A DNA stretch of 64,000 nucleotides from Apoda limacodes (taxonomy: Eukaryota > Arthropoda > Insecta > Lepidoptera > Limacodidae), in NCBI GenBank assembly GCA_946406115.1, contig OX291551.1, forward strand, positions 2,356,001 through 2,420,000, written 5' to 3'. The position numbers and the translations under genes are program-made. Below are positions 52,610-64,000 of the stretch, one piece after another. How positions within the stretch are numbered: the stretch's first letter is position 1; the number at the start of each line of letters is the position of its first letter. The notes under the pieces were generated by a model. It did no database searches. It was not told where the DNA came from and was given only the letters and a program-made list of their open reading frames with translations.

Positions 52610-53515
52610 ATAAATATAGCTGAACCGGCGAACGTTGTTTCTTTTTTTAAAACAACCTAAAAGGGTTGTACTAATTCAGAAACATTCCCCGGCGTGTGTA
52701 TAACAACTTACCAAAATTTCATTACAATCGGTTTACCCTTATTGCGGGAATCCGACTCGCACTTCACCCTTTCAGTAAAACCTTATCTTATCGGATGCAT
52801 ACATCATACAAAGAACACACCCTCCAAGTTTCTGGTCTCTGCGATCAGCGGTTTAGGCTGTGCGTTGATCCGTCAGTCGTTCAGGATTTAGCATTTTATA
52901 TGTTTATAAGGTAGGTAGAGAAAGAAAACTTTAAGTATTATTATACACAAAAAATCAAAAACCTAAAAAACGCATAACCTCTTTGAGCTTAGAAACCCCT
53001 TAAATGAGGTACTAATATAGTACGGTGACATTCGAGACATTCCAATTTTAAAGGGTATTGAAGTTGTTTATGCAAGTTCAACCTTTTTTAAATAAAATCG
53101 GCTTGAGTTTTCAAACATGTGTCAAAATAAAATTTCATTTAAATCAAAAGCAATAAGGAGTATTGATGTCAGCTTGGAAGCAAATAACCGCCATATAACT
53201 TTCTAAACCCTTTTTAACCCCATTAGGGGATGGATTTCAATAAAATACGAAACACGTCTTCCATCAATTCTGTTAAAAAAGGTTTATGGCAAATTTGAAC
53301 TAGATTGGACCAAGGAATCTCGTTGTCCCATACAACCTTTGCCCCCCTTTTTCACCCCCATAGGGGTAGAATTCCGGAAAATCCTTTCTTATCGGATACC
53401 TACGTCATACAAAGAACACACTCTCCAAGTTTCAGGTCTCTAGGATCAGCGGTTTAGGCTGTGCGTTGAACCATCAGTCATCCAGGACAAAGCCTTTTAT
53501 ATGTATAGATTTATA
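52610..53515 (+). mobile_element. Dispersed retroelement-like repeat of family K, longest copy
   Basis: Same block order as 15,125-15,770, extended on the right by CCCCTTTTTCACCCCCATAG, GGTTTAGGCTGTGCGTTGA and CCTTTTATATGTATAGAT. The block ATACAAAGAACACAC...GGTTTAGGCTGTGCGTTGA occurs twice (52,810-52,870 and 53,408-53,470), so this copy contains an internal duplication. No coding frame. Confidence 0.65.
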
Positions 53516-53837
53516 AAATAATGCATTTTTCTCAAGTAGTGATACTTAATAAAAAAAAAAAATGTACCATTCTTATTTATAAGTTCCACTTAACTTTTTC
53601 TCATTTTGGGTGATAAAAAGTAGAGTGTATCACTTGGTCGCACAATTATTTTACCCCGTGCGCCGTCCTTTGACTCGCTCGCTGCGCTCCGGATTCTACC
53701 TTAGAATCTTTCGATCCCTTGTTATACAATCCACTATTTTCTGCTACCCGCATTAAAAAGTTCCAAAGTTCCATACATACTTAGTTACTGTTCAAACATG
53801 TTGAAATAAAACTTATTTTTGTGATTTACAGTATGCC
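53516..53837. other. Gap without recognised gene
   Basis: A GC-richer segment at 53,640-53,720 (CTCGCTCGCTGCGCTCCGG) may be an element fragment; no partner found. Confidence 0.4.
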
Positions 53838-54160
53838 TTAAGAGGATACGATTCGCGGCGCCTCGCAGCGTGCTTCATACAAATGAATTTCCCATTTATT
53901 TTTGACATTTACTGATTAAACATTTTGAAATTTTGTAGACATAATCTCAAGCCGAATATCTATCTCTATAGTTTTTAAAAATCCTCAAAAATGTTTTTAC
54001 TAACTCAAAATCTTAATTTAGACCATTTGTACGAAAAACTAGAATCCTCTATAATGAATAACGTATACAATTTAATAGAAAATTGGCACTCTGCAGACTT
54101 AGATATTTATTCCTAGAACATGTCTTTAACATTTCATAATGTTTTATTAGTAAGTGTCAA
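53838..54160. mobile_element. TTAA-MITE copy 2, inverted and truncated
   Basis: TTAA, then GAGGATACGATTCGCGGCGC and CTCGCAGCGTGCTTCATACA. The interior is the reverse complement of the 18.67-kb copy (for example CTCTGCAGACTTAGATATTT). The right arm is missing: the sequence passes from AAGTGTCAAAAC straight into the Jockey-like element. Confidence 0.78.
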
Positions 54161-56500
54161 AACAAAAGTGGAAAATTGTTTTTGGAATCCAGGAAACGTT
54201 CTTCAAACCCGCTATCAGCACCCCTTCGATTGCGAACTATCGCACCGTCCGTGATGATAGAACTGCCTGCCGTCTCGGAGGCACTCTCATCTATTACTCA
54301 TCAGCCGATCATTGCATCGGCTTATCTCTTTCCCTCCAAGAATTGCTGAAAAGCGACCTTCAGTCGCCTTTAAATTTAGGTGACGCCGTCATCCTAGCCG
54401 GCGACCTAAATTGCAAGCACCGTCGATAGAACTCTTTAATCGCTTCACCGAGAGGCAGACTAAACTTTGACATCATTGCTCCCATGACGCCCACCCACTT
54501 TCCCCATAACGCTCGCTGCAGCCCTGACGTGTTCGACATAGCACTTCTAAATAATGTAAGGCTAAGCTTTCGCTCTATACAGGGTGCTTGACGAACTCGA
54601 CTCGAACCACCGCCCTGTCCTCTTTAGATTAGGTTCCCAATCGAACAATCCTGCCGACACTAGAACTGTGACAGACTGGGATAAATTCGGTCAATTACTC
54701 GTCAACCCCAGCTCGCCACATCTAGATCGCGTAATTCCTCTTCCGCGAACTATATAAACTTCTCTGCCCCCACAGGATCTTCTGCCCCTCGTCACAGTCC
54801 ACGTAGTCAAACAGGTCATCAAAGACTTACGCCCCCGTAAAGCCCCCGGCGCGAACGGTATCTCTAACGATATCCTAAAGCGTTTCACTCTTCCCCTTCT
54901 CTACGAAGTAGCCATCTTCAACGCTGCTATCGAAAATTGCACCTTTCCTTCTCAATGGAAAGATTCCATTGTTATAAGTATCCATAAGCCAGGGAAAGCT
55001 CGTACCGATTCGTCTTCCTACCGCCCTATAAGTTTGCTAAAGGCTCTTGGTAAACTTTACGAACGCCTCCTCCTCGTTCGCTCTCCCAAATGCTATAGTT
55101 TCCAGAGGCATCTTAATCGAAGAGCAGTTCGGCTTCCGCGCCAAACACTGGTGCGTCCACCAAGTCCTCCGTATCACGAAACACATTCTCACTGGCTTCC
55201 AACCAGTATTAGGTAAGCCTCGTTACACGGGCGCTGTCTTCTTTGATGTATCGAAAGTCTTCGACAAAGTCTAGCACAACGGTTTAAGTTATAAACTGTA
55301 CAACTATCAGTTGCCAGACCGCCTCGAACTCATCATACGAGACTATTTGTCGAACCGCAGCTTTCGCTATTGAGTCGTCGAAGGAAGGCACTCTCTCTTC
55401 ACCTCGTCCCATACAAGCAGGAGTACCGCAAGGGTCCGTGCTCGCCCCTATCTTGTACCTACTGTACACAAACGACATCCCTTAAATGATAGGTACCAAA
55501 TTAGCCCTAATACGCATCGAATTACTTAGAGACTCCACTCCGCAATCACCGCCCTAGGCGAATGGTTTCGGAAATGGACAATTGAAGTGAATCCCGACAA
55601 AATCTCTGGCGTTCTCTTTACCACTGGCCTCCCTCCAAGACCATCTTACCTCTCACTCTTCGGCCGTGCCATTTCTTGGCAAAACAAGGCCAAATATCTC
55701 GGTGTAACCCTGGATAGGCGTTGGAACTTCCGCGATCACACCAAAATAGTTAGAGACCGGCCCGCTTTTGTCCTCGGTCGTCTATATCCCATGATAGGCA
55801 AGTACAGTTAGATGTCGCTTAGGAATAAGCTGACTCTGTACTTCACTTGCATCCGCCCCATACTAGCATATGCTAGCGTCATCTGTGCGTTGTCTAAGCG
55901 CAACCTCCATAAACTCTAGACCCCCCAAATCCACTTCATCATAGCGGCCTCTGGAGTCTCCTGGTACGTCCGGAATGTGGACTTCGAGCTCCTCACGATT
56001 TCTCAATATCTTAAAGACCGGGTAGTCTGCTTTTTCGAGCTTACACGAAATCACCCGAACCGATAAATTGTTTAATCCACAACCTATCATCCCCCCCACC
56101 GACCTCGGCATGGTCAAAAAAAATATTGTTAGGCGGCCTCGGCACGTACTCACGGCCCCAGACGACGATCTCGCTATCCGGGTAGTGAGACTAGTCTCAA
56201 CGACCTCCCCTAATAGGGCCTCCCCCCAAACACGACGCCGACGTCCCCCGGTTCGTCGTCCGAACGCACGGATACACGAGGTATCAGAGAGTGCCGGGTA
56301 CTCGCAATCGCAACCGCGTAACGGGGAACTCCCCTCCTGGCGCTGACTCACCTTCAGGGTCGAGGTTGTCAAGAGCGACAACCCAAGTCGAGGCTCGCCC
56401 CGCGGGGAGCCCTTGAGCGTTGGGCGCTATATAGGCTGAGACTCCTTCAGAGCAGTAATGGCTGCATCAGCCAACTGCATAGTCACGACAGAAAAAAAAA
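54150..56500 (+). mobile_element. Jockey-like non-LTR retrotransposon, heavily decayed
   Basis: 5'-truncated within the endonuclease domain, ending in a short A tail at about 56,490-56,499. It carries an endonuclease piece, RT pieces and a GC-rich 3' region. Distinct from LINE-A in sequence and tail. The GC content is far above the surroundings. Confidence 0.82.
54154..56346 (+). pseudogene. Endonuclease and reverse transcriptase of the Jockey-like element
   Basis: Endonuclease: GIQETFFKP near 54,187 (the Glu of the QET motif) and VILAGDLNCKHR near 54,400, then a stop; RLNFDIIAPMTPTHFPHNA continues. RT: LRPRKAPGANGISNDIL (54,830), SSYRPISLLKALGKLYERLL (55,015), EEQFGFRAKH, TGAVFFDVSKVFDKV (55,232), then a stop, and GVPQGSVLAPILYLLYTNDI (55,420). 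After TKLAL the catalytic FADD box is missing: the sequence passes to a non-homologous phase and resumes at LGEWFRKWTIEVNPDK. At least seven stops or frameshifts. Enzymatically dead. The 56.1-56.35 kb frames are its C-terminal and 3' region. Confidence 0.85.
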
Positions 56501-56967
56501 TGGCATGGGTAGTGCGGGGCACAAACACTAGAGTTTAAAATCAATAATTTTATAGATATCATAGCTTTGCAACGGTGTAAGAACAGCGTATAGAACTGAA
56601 TAGAATATAATCGAAAATACATAAAGATATTGCGGGTTGTGGCGTGGCGTAGTACCGTGATCGCGACGTTCCGTCCGTGTCATTACGCCATGAATAGTTG
56701 ATGCGAGCGGTCGCGTTGCTCTGCGTCAATGTTACCGCACTAACCACAATATTTCCCCCCTGCGACTGCAGCTTGCCGTTTCCCATGGTATGTGCACTTT
56801 GCTCGGTGGTAGTTGATGTACTGGAATGGAGATCCGAGTACACAGTAGTAGCTGCAGGCTTTATAGCAAACAGATATTATATATGTCAGTTTGTCACACT
56901 TCGCCCTTGGTAAAAACTTATTACATACTTTATCAGCGCGGCATGATGCATCGGTTGAAACGCTATA
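56501..56967. other. Gap, possibly an LTR-element fragment on the minus strand
   Basis: On the minus strand a purine run AGGGGGGAAATATTG at about 56,745-56,760 follows an open, GC-rich stretch (frame 56,843 to 56,559). This could be the end of a retroelement coding region next to an LTR, but no integrase or RT motif is readable. Confidence 0.2.
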
Positions 56968-57135
56968 TGAAGCAGTATGGGGTTCTTCAAGAAAGAAGTT
57001 ATTGGATTTTCAAAGGGTTGGCAACGCGTGTGTGATACCCCTGGTGTTATAAGCGTCCATGGCTACGGTGACCGCTTAGCATCAGCCGGACCGTTAGCTT
57101 GTTTGCCACCTTAGTGGTATAAAAAAAAAAAAAAA
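56968..57135 (+). mobile_element. LINE-A tail, short 5'-truncated insertion
   Basis: CAGTATGGGGTTCTTCAAGA to TTAGTGGTAT plus about 15 A. Encodes only the last residues of the ORF and the 3' UTR. Confidence 0.88.
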
Positions 57136-57814
57136 GTAGTATGCCTCACAGAACATTATAGGTGGAAATGTTCTGTGGTGTCACACTGCTGTTACAATAT
57201 TTTATTTACAAAATAGGAAAGTGTTTTACTTTAACATTGCCTCACGTCATAACAGAGCAGACAATTGATTTGATTTTAGCACATAAATAGCTGGAGAGAT
57301 GGCAAAGGTCATTGGATACTTTTATCTCGACCGAGTATTCCTACGGGATGACGTCATGTTTTTCCTGGTAGGTTCGTAAGTTGCATAGATATTTAAATTT
57401 TGGGTAGTTTTTAAGCTCAGAGCATAATGACATCTTTCCTACGTAAGTATCAATATTTTATTTCCGTAATCAGGATGCACGTGGCCTTAGTTCGGACAAA
57501 CCTTAACTAATTTAAATTGCAAACAGCCTTATCTGGGTTACTCACATGTTTTTGCTTTAATTTAGTCATCAGTGTTTCGTAAGAAACGTAGACAAGATAA
57601 CATCGCAGGTCAAAGTTTCCCTATTAAACAAATTACACCCCTAGGTAAATAATATCTTATTTTGTAGCAGCATGGTCCTATCACCCGTTACGCGTTATAG
57701 AAGTTTTGATTGTGTCCGAAAATAGGTAACTCTAATTTGTTCCTCTATTTCCCGTAAAGTACTTGACTTCAATTTGTCGTGTTATTTTAAAAGTAATTTC
57801 AGTCATTGAGCTCG
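57136..57814. other. Gap without recognised gene
   Basis: AT-rich; nothing recognised. Confidence 0.45.
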
Positions 57815-57950
57815 TCTTTCCCACCAGCCTTAGATGTCCCCCCTGTTGAGGCACGGCCTGCTGTCACCTTAGGCGAGGGTGTTTTGGGCCATAGGTATAT
57901 ATTCTTTTGCTATAGGCTATTATGCGGGCCCAGTACGGATTTTGTTTTCT
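57815..57950 (+). repeat. SINE-like S2 fragment
   Basis: GAGGCACGGCCTGCTGTCAC, GGCGAGGGTGTTTTGGGCCA then TAGG, and GCGGGCCCAGTACGGATT parallel the S2 head at 59.83 kb. Confidence 0.5.
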
Positions 57951-57961
57951 TTTACTTAAAA

Positions 57962-58362
57962 ATCGGCCAAGTGCGAGTCGGACTCGCGCACGAAGGGTTC
58001 CGTACCATTATCTATGCACGGCAAAAAAATCACGTTTGTTGTATGAGAGCACCCCTTAAATATTTGTTTTATTTTAATTCTGTGAATATTTCAATCTCTC
58101 TATCTGTTGCCGTTATCAATATCAAGCAAAATCGAGCAAAAAAATCACGTTTGTTGTATGGGAGCCCCCTTAAATATTTATTTTATTCTGTTTTTTAGTA
58201 TTTGTTGTTATAGCGGCAACAGAAATACATCTTCTGTGAAAATTTCAACTGTCTTGCGATCACGGTTCATGAGATACAGCCTGGTGACAGACGGACGGAC
58301 GGACGGACAGCGAAGTCTTAGTAATAGGGTTCCGCTAATGTTTGGGTACGGAACCCTTAAAA
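57962..58362 (+). mobile_element. SINE-like S1 element, nearly full length
   Basis: Head GGCCAAGTGCGAGTCGGACT, GGGTTCCGTACCATTATCTA, two versions of the AATCACGTTTGTTGTATG block (58,030 and 58,144), GTTATAGCGGCAACAG, GGTTCATGAGATACAGCCTG, four ACGG units, and GGGTACGGAACCCTTAAA at the end. Like the 4.4-kb copy it has a duplicated middle. Confidence 0.75.
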
Positions 58363-58618
58363 CCAGTGGTGAGCACAAAAAATATACCTATTTGAAAAAT
58401 AGAGAAAAAACTTATTGGTTTACGGAGGGCTCGAATCTTGATCCTTAAGAACGAGACACGTGTATACGTGTCATGTATGTGTCTAAACCACTAACGACTT
58501 CTACCTACTTCTGTTTTTTTTTTCAGGTTTTTATTGTAATATTTCAGTGTCTCAACTGCAAGTGCCACAAATTCATAACGATTATTATTGATAAATGTTT
58601 GTGGCGTTTATTCAGTTG

Positions 58619-59168
58619 CTTTTTTTTTTTTTTTTTTTTAATACTACTAAGGTGGCAAATAAGCACACGGTCCGCCCGATGGTAAGCGGTCACCGTGGCC
58701 TATGGATGCTTGCAACACCAGGGGTATCACTCGCGCATTGCCGAACCTTCAAAAATCCAATAACTTCTTAACTTCCTTCTTGAACAACCCCATACTGCAG
58801 TCCTTAGAGAAGACCTTGGCAAGGAGCTCATTCTACAACCCAAGCGTTCGCGGAAGAAAGTTTCTCTGAAACCGTACTGTACGCTACCATTTCGGTTCTA
58901 AAGTATGAGAATGAATTCCCTGCCTATGGCGAGTGGTGCGATGATAGAAAGTAGCCGTGGGCATCATTTCGAACAATTCCTCAGAACACAACCCATTGTA
59001 CAAGCGGTAGAACACACACAGGGAGGCAAAATCTCTCCTCAGACTTAAGGGTTATATACTGCAAGTGAGTTTGGGATCGTCAACAATTCTCACAGCCCGT
59101 CGTTGTACCGAGTCAAAAGGGCCAAGCTGGTATCCGGGTGCACCTGCCCAGAGATGGCAGCAGTACTT
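58619..59168 (-). mobile_element. LINE-A 3' fragment, minus strand
   Basis: About 20 T, then ACTACTAAGGTGGCAAATAA, CGGTCACCGTGGCCTATGGA, and continuing through the ORF end to AGATGGCAGCAGTACT at about 59,167. Frame 59,052-59,258 still reads YCCHLWAGAPGYQLGPFD then SVQRRAVRIVDD. 5'-truncated. Confidence 0.9.
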
Positions 59169-59811
59169 GAAGTATGGAGTATAGTTGTGCTTGTTTAGCG
59201 GCCGCACCGGGTGTTGTTGACGTACTCTGAACGTGGGACGGAGCAAGTGTAACGACAAAAGTTACGTCCCACACCAGAGCACGACCAAGACTCCGAGGCA
59301 CTGAAGTCACCTCATCAGATCTCTTTCCATCGTCTCTAAAAAGTCCACAAGGTTTTAAGTTTAATGGAACGGATGCAAAGAGCTCTCCTAATGAGGTCAT
59401 TAATAGTAGGTGCCATAAGGCTTGCACTTTTTAGCCAAGAGAGGCCAAAAGCACCATAAATAATTGTCATTTATCTGCTTTATTACCAGGTATGAATCAC
59501 TGATGAACATAATGAAATAAACAGTGACTACAATGATAAAACAGTTCTTTGTCTTTTGATCGCAGCACGCGGCCGCAGTCACCTGTCGAATTTCTCAAGA
59601 CCTTTGATATTCCGTTATTGATCACCGACTATTTTCGATTGTTTGACGTGCATTGTTGTCTTACAGCATAATATACATATTTTTTTTTTTTTCTAAAATG
59701 CAAGTGATAAGAAATAAACATGACAAGTTCTAAATAATATTACCCCAGTTGTCAAAGAGAGGAGGGATAGTCAACAGTTCCCATGCTTAGAGTATCTTCT
59801 TGTACCTTGCC
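59169..59811. other. Gap without recognised gene
   Basis: Positions 59,190-59,300 are GC-richer with GTGGGACGGAGCAAGTG and AAGTTACGTCCCACACC nearby, a weak inverted pair. Nothing recognised. Confidence 0.4.
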
Positions 59812-60075
59812 AGCCTTTATTCGTCCCTACTTTTGGGGCACGGCCAACCCTCATAAGCGAGGGTGATTTGGGCCATAGTCCACACACGGGCCTAGTTCGA
59901 ATTGTGGACTTCACGTACGCCTTTTTTTTTCTTGACGTATGCAGGTTTCCTCACGATGTTTTCCTTCACCGGTGGTGTGACTAAATAAGACTCATTGGTG
60001 CACGCGGACCCCTAGATTCGAATCTCCAGCACTTGGGACGTAAAGTGAAATTTAAACCCCTCGGCCACCACCGAC
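59812..60075 (+). repeat. SINE-like S2 element, most complete copy
   Basis: TTTATTCGTCCCTACTTTTG, GGGCCATAGTCCACACACGG, GCAGGTTTCCTCACGATGTT then TTCCTTCACCGG, and GACCCCTAGATTCGAATCTC near the end. This order is common in lepidopteran genomes. The ATTCGAATCTC word resembles a tRNA-like B box but no tRNA fold is present. Confidence 0.6.
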
Positions 60076-61700
60076 TTGTGCTTGTGCTTAGCTTAAAATT
60101 ATTCCTACATAACGATATACCTACTGAAAAAGTAATACATGTATCTGTACCCAAATAATATATCTACTACCGGCAGCCAAATCTAAACCGCGTAGTTTAG
60201 TTTAGTTATTTGACTATCTTACTTAAAACTAACTTATTACTTATAAAAACTATTACTTTTTCTATGTCAAATACCAAATTAAGAAAAAGTCACTCAAATA
60301 CAATTTTTGACAGCAGAACAGAGGATAAACCTTTGATAAGGATAAGAGAGAGCAATAACAGCAAATATTTCAGAATGATTAATCCTTACTAAAGACAGTA
60401 ATGTACAGTGAACATGGTGAAACAATCCTTAACATACTGAAGTATGTCGCTTGTTTCTATAATACAATGATCCACTCAAATATGCAAGCGATTAAAGGTC
60501 GAAACAAAACAACCGTTTATTACCGTCCTGTCTGCGGCAAATCGTTCCGTAATTCCACCGAAACGGTACAAAACTGTAATTATAGTTTGGGGGACATTTT
60601 TAATATAAATAGTTAATTACCTGTTGTTGACTATCCTTTTATACTTAAAGTTATTTACTTATTATACAAATGAGTAGTTCATGTTGGTAGTCAACATCTT
60701 AGGAAGTAGGTTTTGTACCTAAACGTAAATATATAATAAATAGTCAAAAATCATTAATTCAAATAAGGTTTTTCAAGAACACCTTTGAATCGGCAAATCT
60801 ATTATATGATATCCTTCGACGATGCTAGTAATAAACTTATGACTGATTAGAATGATCCGAAATTTCTTACAATTTTCTGTTAATTCATCTGAAAATAAAA
60901 ATTTCATTATGACTAGTTTATAGAAATTCACAATTAAAAACTATTGTAAACTCGATATGTCGAGTGCTTAAGTTCTGAAGCATGTTCGACCCATGTGAAC
61001 CACTCGAGTAAGTATCCAATCGTTGTGAAGGAGTCGGAATTTGGACTTCTAAAATCTTGCAACCAACCCCTGCAGCGCAGCGCTCTTATGCTTATGATTA
61101 AATCTGTTGTTACCTAACACCACATGCAATGGATTTCATATCCATTAACGTTAAAGACATACAATAATATAAGTATATGTCGAAGAACTAACGATATAAA
61201 GCTTTGTCACTTGCGGTACTTGTATTTGTGCTCTAGTTAGTGTTTTATTTGAAAACAGTTGATTTTTGATTTGTTTGTTTATCGTACAATTTAGTATCAA
61301 AACATATTCAATAAATTTTCGAATAAAGTAAGTATAAGGTCAAACTGAAAATGGACCTAAATCTAATACTTTAAAAAAATTATTGCCTCATAAATAAAGG
61401 ACAAAATCTAAATGAAAAAAAAAGGAAATGGAATTGGATGAAATAAAATGGAATAAATTGTAATATAATGACACTAAATAAAAACCATGAAATCCACGAA
61501 ATTGATTAAAAGGAAATGAAATGCGTTATTTCTCAAAAATAGAATATCATCACTTTTGAAGTAGGGAATAAACAACACAATAACTAGAGTAAGAAAATTC
61601 ACCGAAGTGACTATATGTCTCGCTGAGCCGATACGCATAGAGAAGAAAGGTTTTCCACCATGTCACACCATGACACAGCGGGGTTCAGCTTCCTACCGGG
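60076..61700. other. Long AT-rich stretch without recognised gene
   Basis: Frames at 60,210-60,392 and 60,401-60,616 are open but unrecognised. Positions 61,410-61,520 are an A-rich, AAATGGAATTG-type low-complexity segment. Confidence 0.4.
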
Positions 61701-61900
61701 CTGGATGATTGGATATCGTTAAATCTAGATGGCTCAAGATAGGCCGTTTTGTGAAGACATATGAGGGAGCCATTCGTTCAACAGTGGACGTCTTCGGCTG
61801 AGCTGATGCTAAGGTTTTGGTTGTAAGCATCAAACTGAGTCACGTCAAACCTTTTCATGGCCCTCGTAACGATTGACATGTTAGTGCAAAGAGCGTGCCT
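61701..61900 (+). pseudogene. Possible end of a Gypsy-type integrase
   Basis: 61,805-61,875 reads DAKVLVVSIKLSHVKPFHGP then RND and a stop. A V-S-x-x-(K/R)-L-S-H-V-K-P-F-H-G ending is what the C-terminal end of many Gypsy-type polyproteins looks like. No catalytic core, RT or LTR pair was found, so this is a small remnant at best. Confidence 0.35.
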
Positions 61901-62498
61901 GTATTAAAGTTATTGTAACGAGAGTTCCCGCTCTCATCGGCTTTGGTACCAGGTGTGTTGTCACCCACGCGTGTTGTGGCTCGACTGACTCAATTATTCA
62001 GCGATCAACTGCTATCAATTGGGGTAATTGTACAAAACGTATACTGTCAAATGACCGTAAGACGTCTTTATGGCGAAACATAAACCTATTATTTTTTTAT
62101 TATAGTTTTGTGAACGTGTTTTTCCTTGATCCTTGACTTTATATAATAAAATATATATTTTCTGTTTTTAATATTATCAATTTTCTGTTCTTAAAATATG
62201 TTGTAATAATAATATATAGTAATAATATATAGTATATAATAGTAAGTATATATTGTAATTTTCAAGATACATATAATAGTATTGTACTTGATCAGGCTAA
62301 AAATGCTGGACTAATCATTGAACCTACAGTACGTTTTGAATCAAACGACATAACTCAGGCTCTTACTTAGTTGGGCCGGACTTGCGACTAAAAAACTACT
62401 TATTCGTTCTGCTGGTTGAGTATATCAAGTTCTTCGAACGCCAACTTCACCTTGGCCTCCAAATGATCTCGCACGGAACTATAGATATCAACAACATT
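61901..62498. other. Gap without recognised gene
   Basis: If 61,805-61,875 is a Gypsy end, an LTR could lie here, but no repeat partner is present. Confidence 0.35.
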
Positions 62499-63008
62499 TT
62501 TTTTTATACCACTAAGGTGGCAAACAAGCTTACAGTCCGCCTGATGGCAAGCGGTCACCGTAGCCTACGGACGCTTTTAACACCAGGGGTCTCACTCGCG
62601 CGTTGCCGACCATTCAAAAATCCAATAACTTCTTTCTTGAAGAACTCCATGCTGCAGTCCTTAAAGAAAACCTTGGCACGGAGCTCATTCCACAACCCAA
62701 GCGTTCGCGGGAGGAAGTTTCTCTAAAGCCGCACTGTACGCGATCATTTCGGTTCTAAAGTGTCAGATGGTGAGCGGTGCGATGGTAGAAAGTAGCCGTG
62801 GGCATCATTTCGTACAATTCCTCAGAAAACATCCCATTCTACAAGCGGTAGAATCCACAGAGGAAGGCAAAGTCTCTTCTCAGACTCATACGGCAAGTGA
62901 GTTTGGGATCGTCGACAATTCTCACAGCCCGTCGTTCAACCAAGTCAAAGGGCCAAGCTGGTATCCGGGTGCACCCGCCCAGAGATGGCAGCAGTGCTCC
63001 ATATGGGG
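62499..63008 (-). mobile_element. LINE-A 3' fragment, minus strand
   Basis: Nine T, TATACCACTAAGGTGGCAAA, CAGGGGTCTCACTCGCGCGT, and on to GCAGTGCTCCATATGGGGCC at 63,008. 5'-truncated at the same region as the 58.6-kb copy, within the ORF. Small deletions (for example near 62,760) mark decay. Confidence 0.9.
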
Positions 63009-63074
63009 CCCATTGATATGTGCAATTTGTTAAAACTACGAGAGCTTCTTACTCTTTATTTGTTATAAAAAACC

Positions 63075-63142
63075 CAAAATGTACAAAATGTACAGTCATC
63101 CAATATGTACAGTCATCCAAAATGTACAGTCATCCAATATGT
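63075..63142. repeat. 18-bp tandem repeat, three units
   Basis: Units of ATGTACAGTCATCCAATA with AAAA/AATA variants, preceded by a shorter AATGTACA unit. Confidence 0.88.
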
Positions 63143-64000
63143 CTATCGAACAAATTTAATCTAATCAGAACAGTAGTTACAAGTTGCGTAGTTATTTATC
63201 GAATAATCAATTCCCAGTGGTCAGCGCGCCGCGGCCGCTCTCTGCGAACAAAAAAAACAAATAAACAGAACACAAATGTGAGAGATGGACATATCGGCCG
63301 CACAATGCAGGGTGATCTGTGGCACATCACGCACCTACACGTCTGCCTGTCAGTCGACCTCCTTACACCACAGATACCTTCTAACTTATCTAGCTAGTTT
63401 TGTAAAAAGGTTTTATTTGAAAGTGTGTATGCTATATGTGTTGTTTGTGTACTCTCGACCGGTGCATAATGTGCCCGATACGCTAATGTATGCCATTATC
63501 AGGATCAACGTCACAGGTTACCGCTTACGACACTATCATAAAGTATAAGTGCATTGTTTATCTACTTTGTAAGTCACAACTTCTTGCATTAGGTAGTATG
63601 TAAAAATTTTAGCATAAAAAATTTAATGACAAATACCTAGCAAATTATAAGCTTACTTTTGTATAGTATTTAGTTTCGTATAGTGTCTTAAGATGTAACG
63701 GCTACGTGCTTACGTTTTTGTCCGAATAGTGATCATACGTGCACGTAGCCTGTCAATGGTAAAAATAAAAAATTTCAAGCCTCAAATCTCTTTGCACACT
63801 GAAAATGTTATAAACGCGAACTAATGTAAATGTAAAATTAATGTAAAACTCTACCGTCACGATACCAAATGTCATACCAGCACAATTTCCTTTGATGCGG
63901 TCACGTCAGACAAGTGATGGCTGCTAATATGAGAGAGAAAGTACAAAAGAAAAAATGACCGATTCTACCATCGTACATTTGTATTGAAAAGCGTAAAATT
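63143..64000. other. Terminal stretch without recognised gene
   Basis: A perfect 10-bp inverted pair GGCTACGTGC / GCACGTAGCC lies at about 63,700-63,750. Frames at 63,020-63,548 are unsupported. Confidence 0.4.

Noticed and set aside
56559..56843. End of an LTR retroelement (purine run then LTR)
   Set aside because: Only a purine tract and an open frame are visible; no RT, integrase or second LTR, so kept as a low-confidence note.
59990..60070. tRNA-like B box (ATTCGAATCTC) in the S2 repeat
   Set aside because: No cloverleaf; treated as part of a dispersed repeat.

Overview
This window reads as non-coding nuclear DNA from an insect, most probably a moth or butterfly (Lepidoptera). It is AT-rich, has no long host exons, and is packed with mobile-element families I associate with lepidopteran genomes: Lep1-type mini-Helitrons, a SINE-like family whose head carries the palindromic word GCGAGTCGGACTCGC, many 5'-truncated poly-A non-LTR retrotransposons, and short hairpin MITEs. 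No rRNA, tRNA, CRISPR array or bacterial operon is visible. Family names come from memory and motif reading; no search was run.

Layout. 0-10 kb: SINE-like copies (one carrying a 14-bp minisatellite), a decayed Helitron and two shared repeat families. 10.19-12.31 kb: the best-preserved gene of the window, a complete Tc1/mariner-superfamily DNA transposon with 28-bp inverted ends, TA target duplications, and a two-exon transposase with a DD82E catalytic spacing (the group described as Sailor). 13.5-14.5 kb: remnants of a SWIM zinc-finger gene on the minus strand, facing a THAP-domain start on the plus strand. 15-24 kb: repeat fragments, a TTAA-flanked MITE, a 24-bp inverted-repeat pair 1.85 kb apart, and a 0.58-kb element with inverted ends. 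24.4-26 kb: a 42-bp tandem array, then a broken Penelope-like element (reverse transcriptase end plus GIY-YIG endonuclease) between inverted repeats and a 15-bp direct repeat. 26-44 kb: hairpin elements, minisatellites of 22, 29/36, 39 and 13 bp, a second Helitron, and a decayed LINE. 44-63 kb: a field of one LINE family (here LINE-A, Jockey/CR1-like), with the best copy at 49.3-51.2 kb broken by one in-frame stop and one frameshift, plus a separate dead Jockey-like element at 54.1-56.5 kb.

The genes do not form a host pathway. They are independent mobile elements and their wreckage: LINE-A copies of several ages, nonautonomous elements that would depend on enzymes encoded elsewhere, and one transposon whose coding capacity looks intact. 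A few GC-rich open stretches (21.2, 30.4, 34.85 and 42.4 kb) could be host or element exons but could not be identified.
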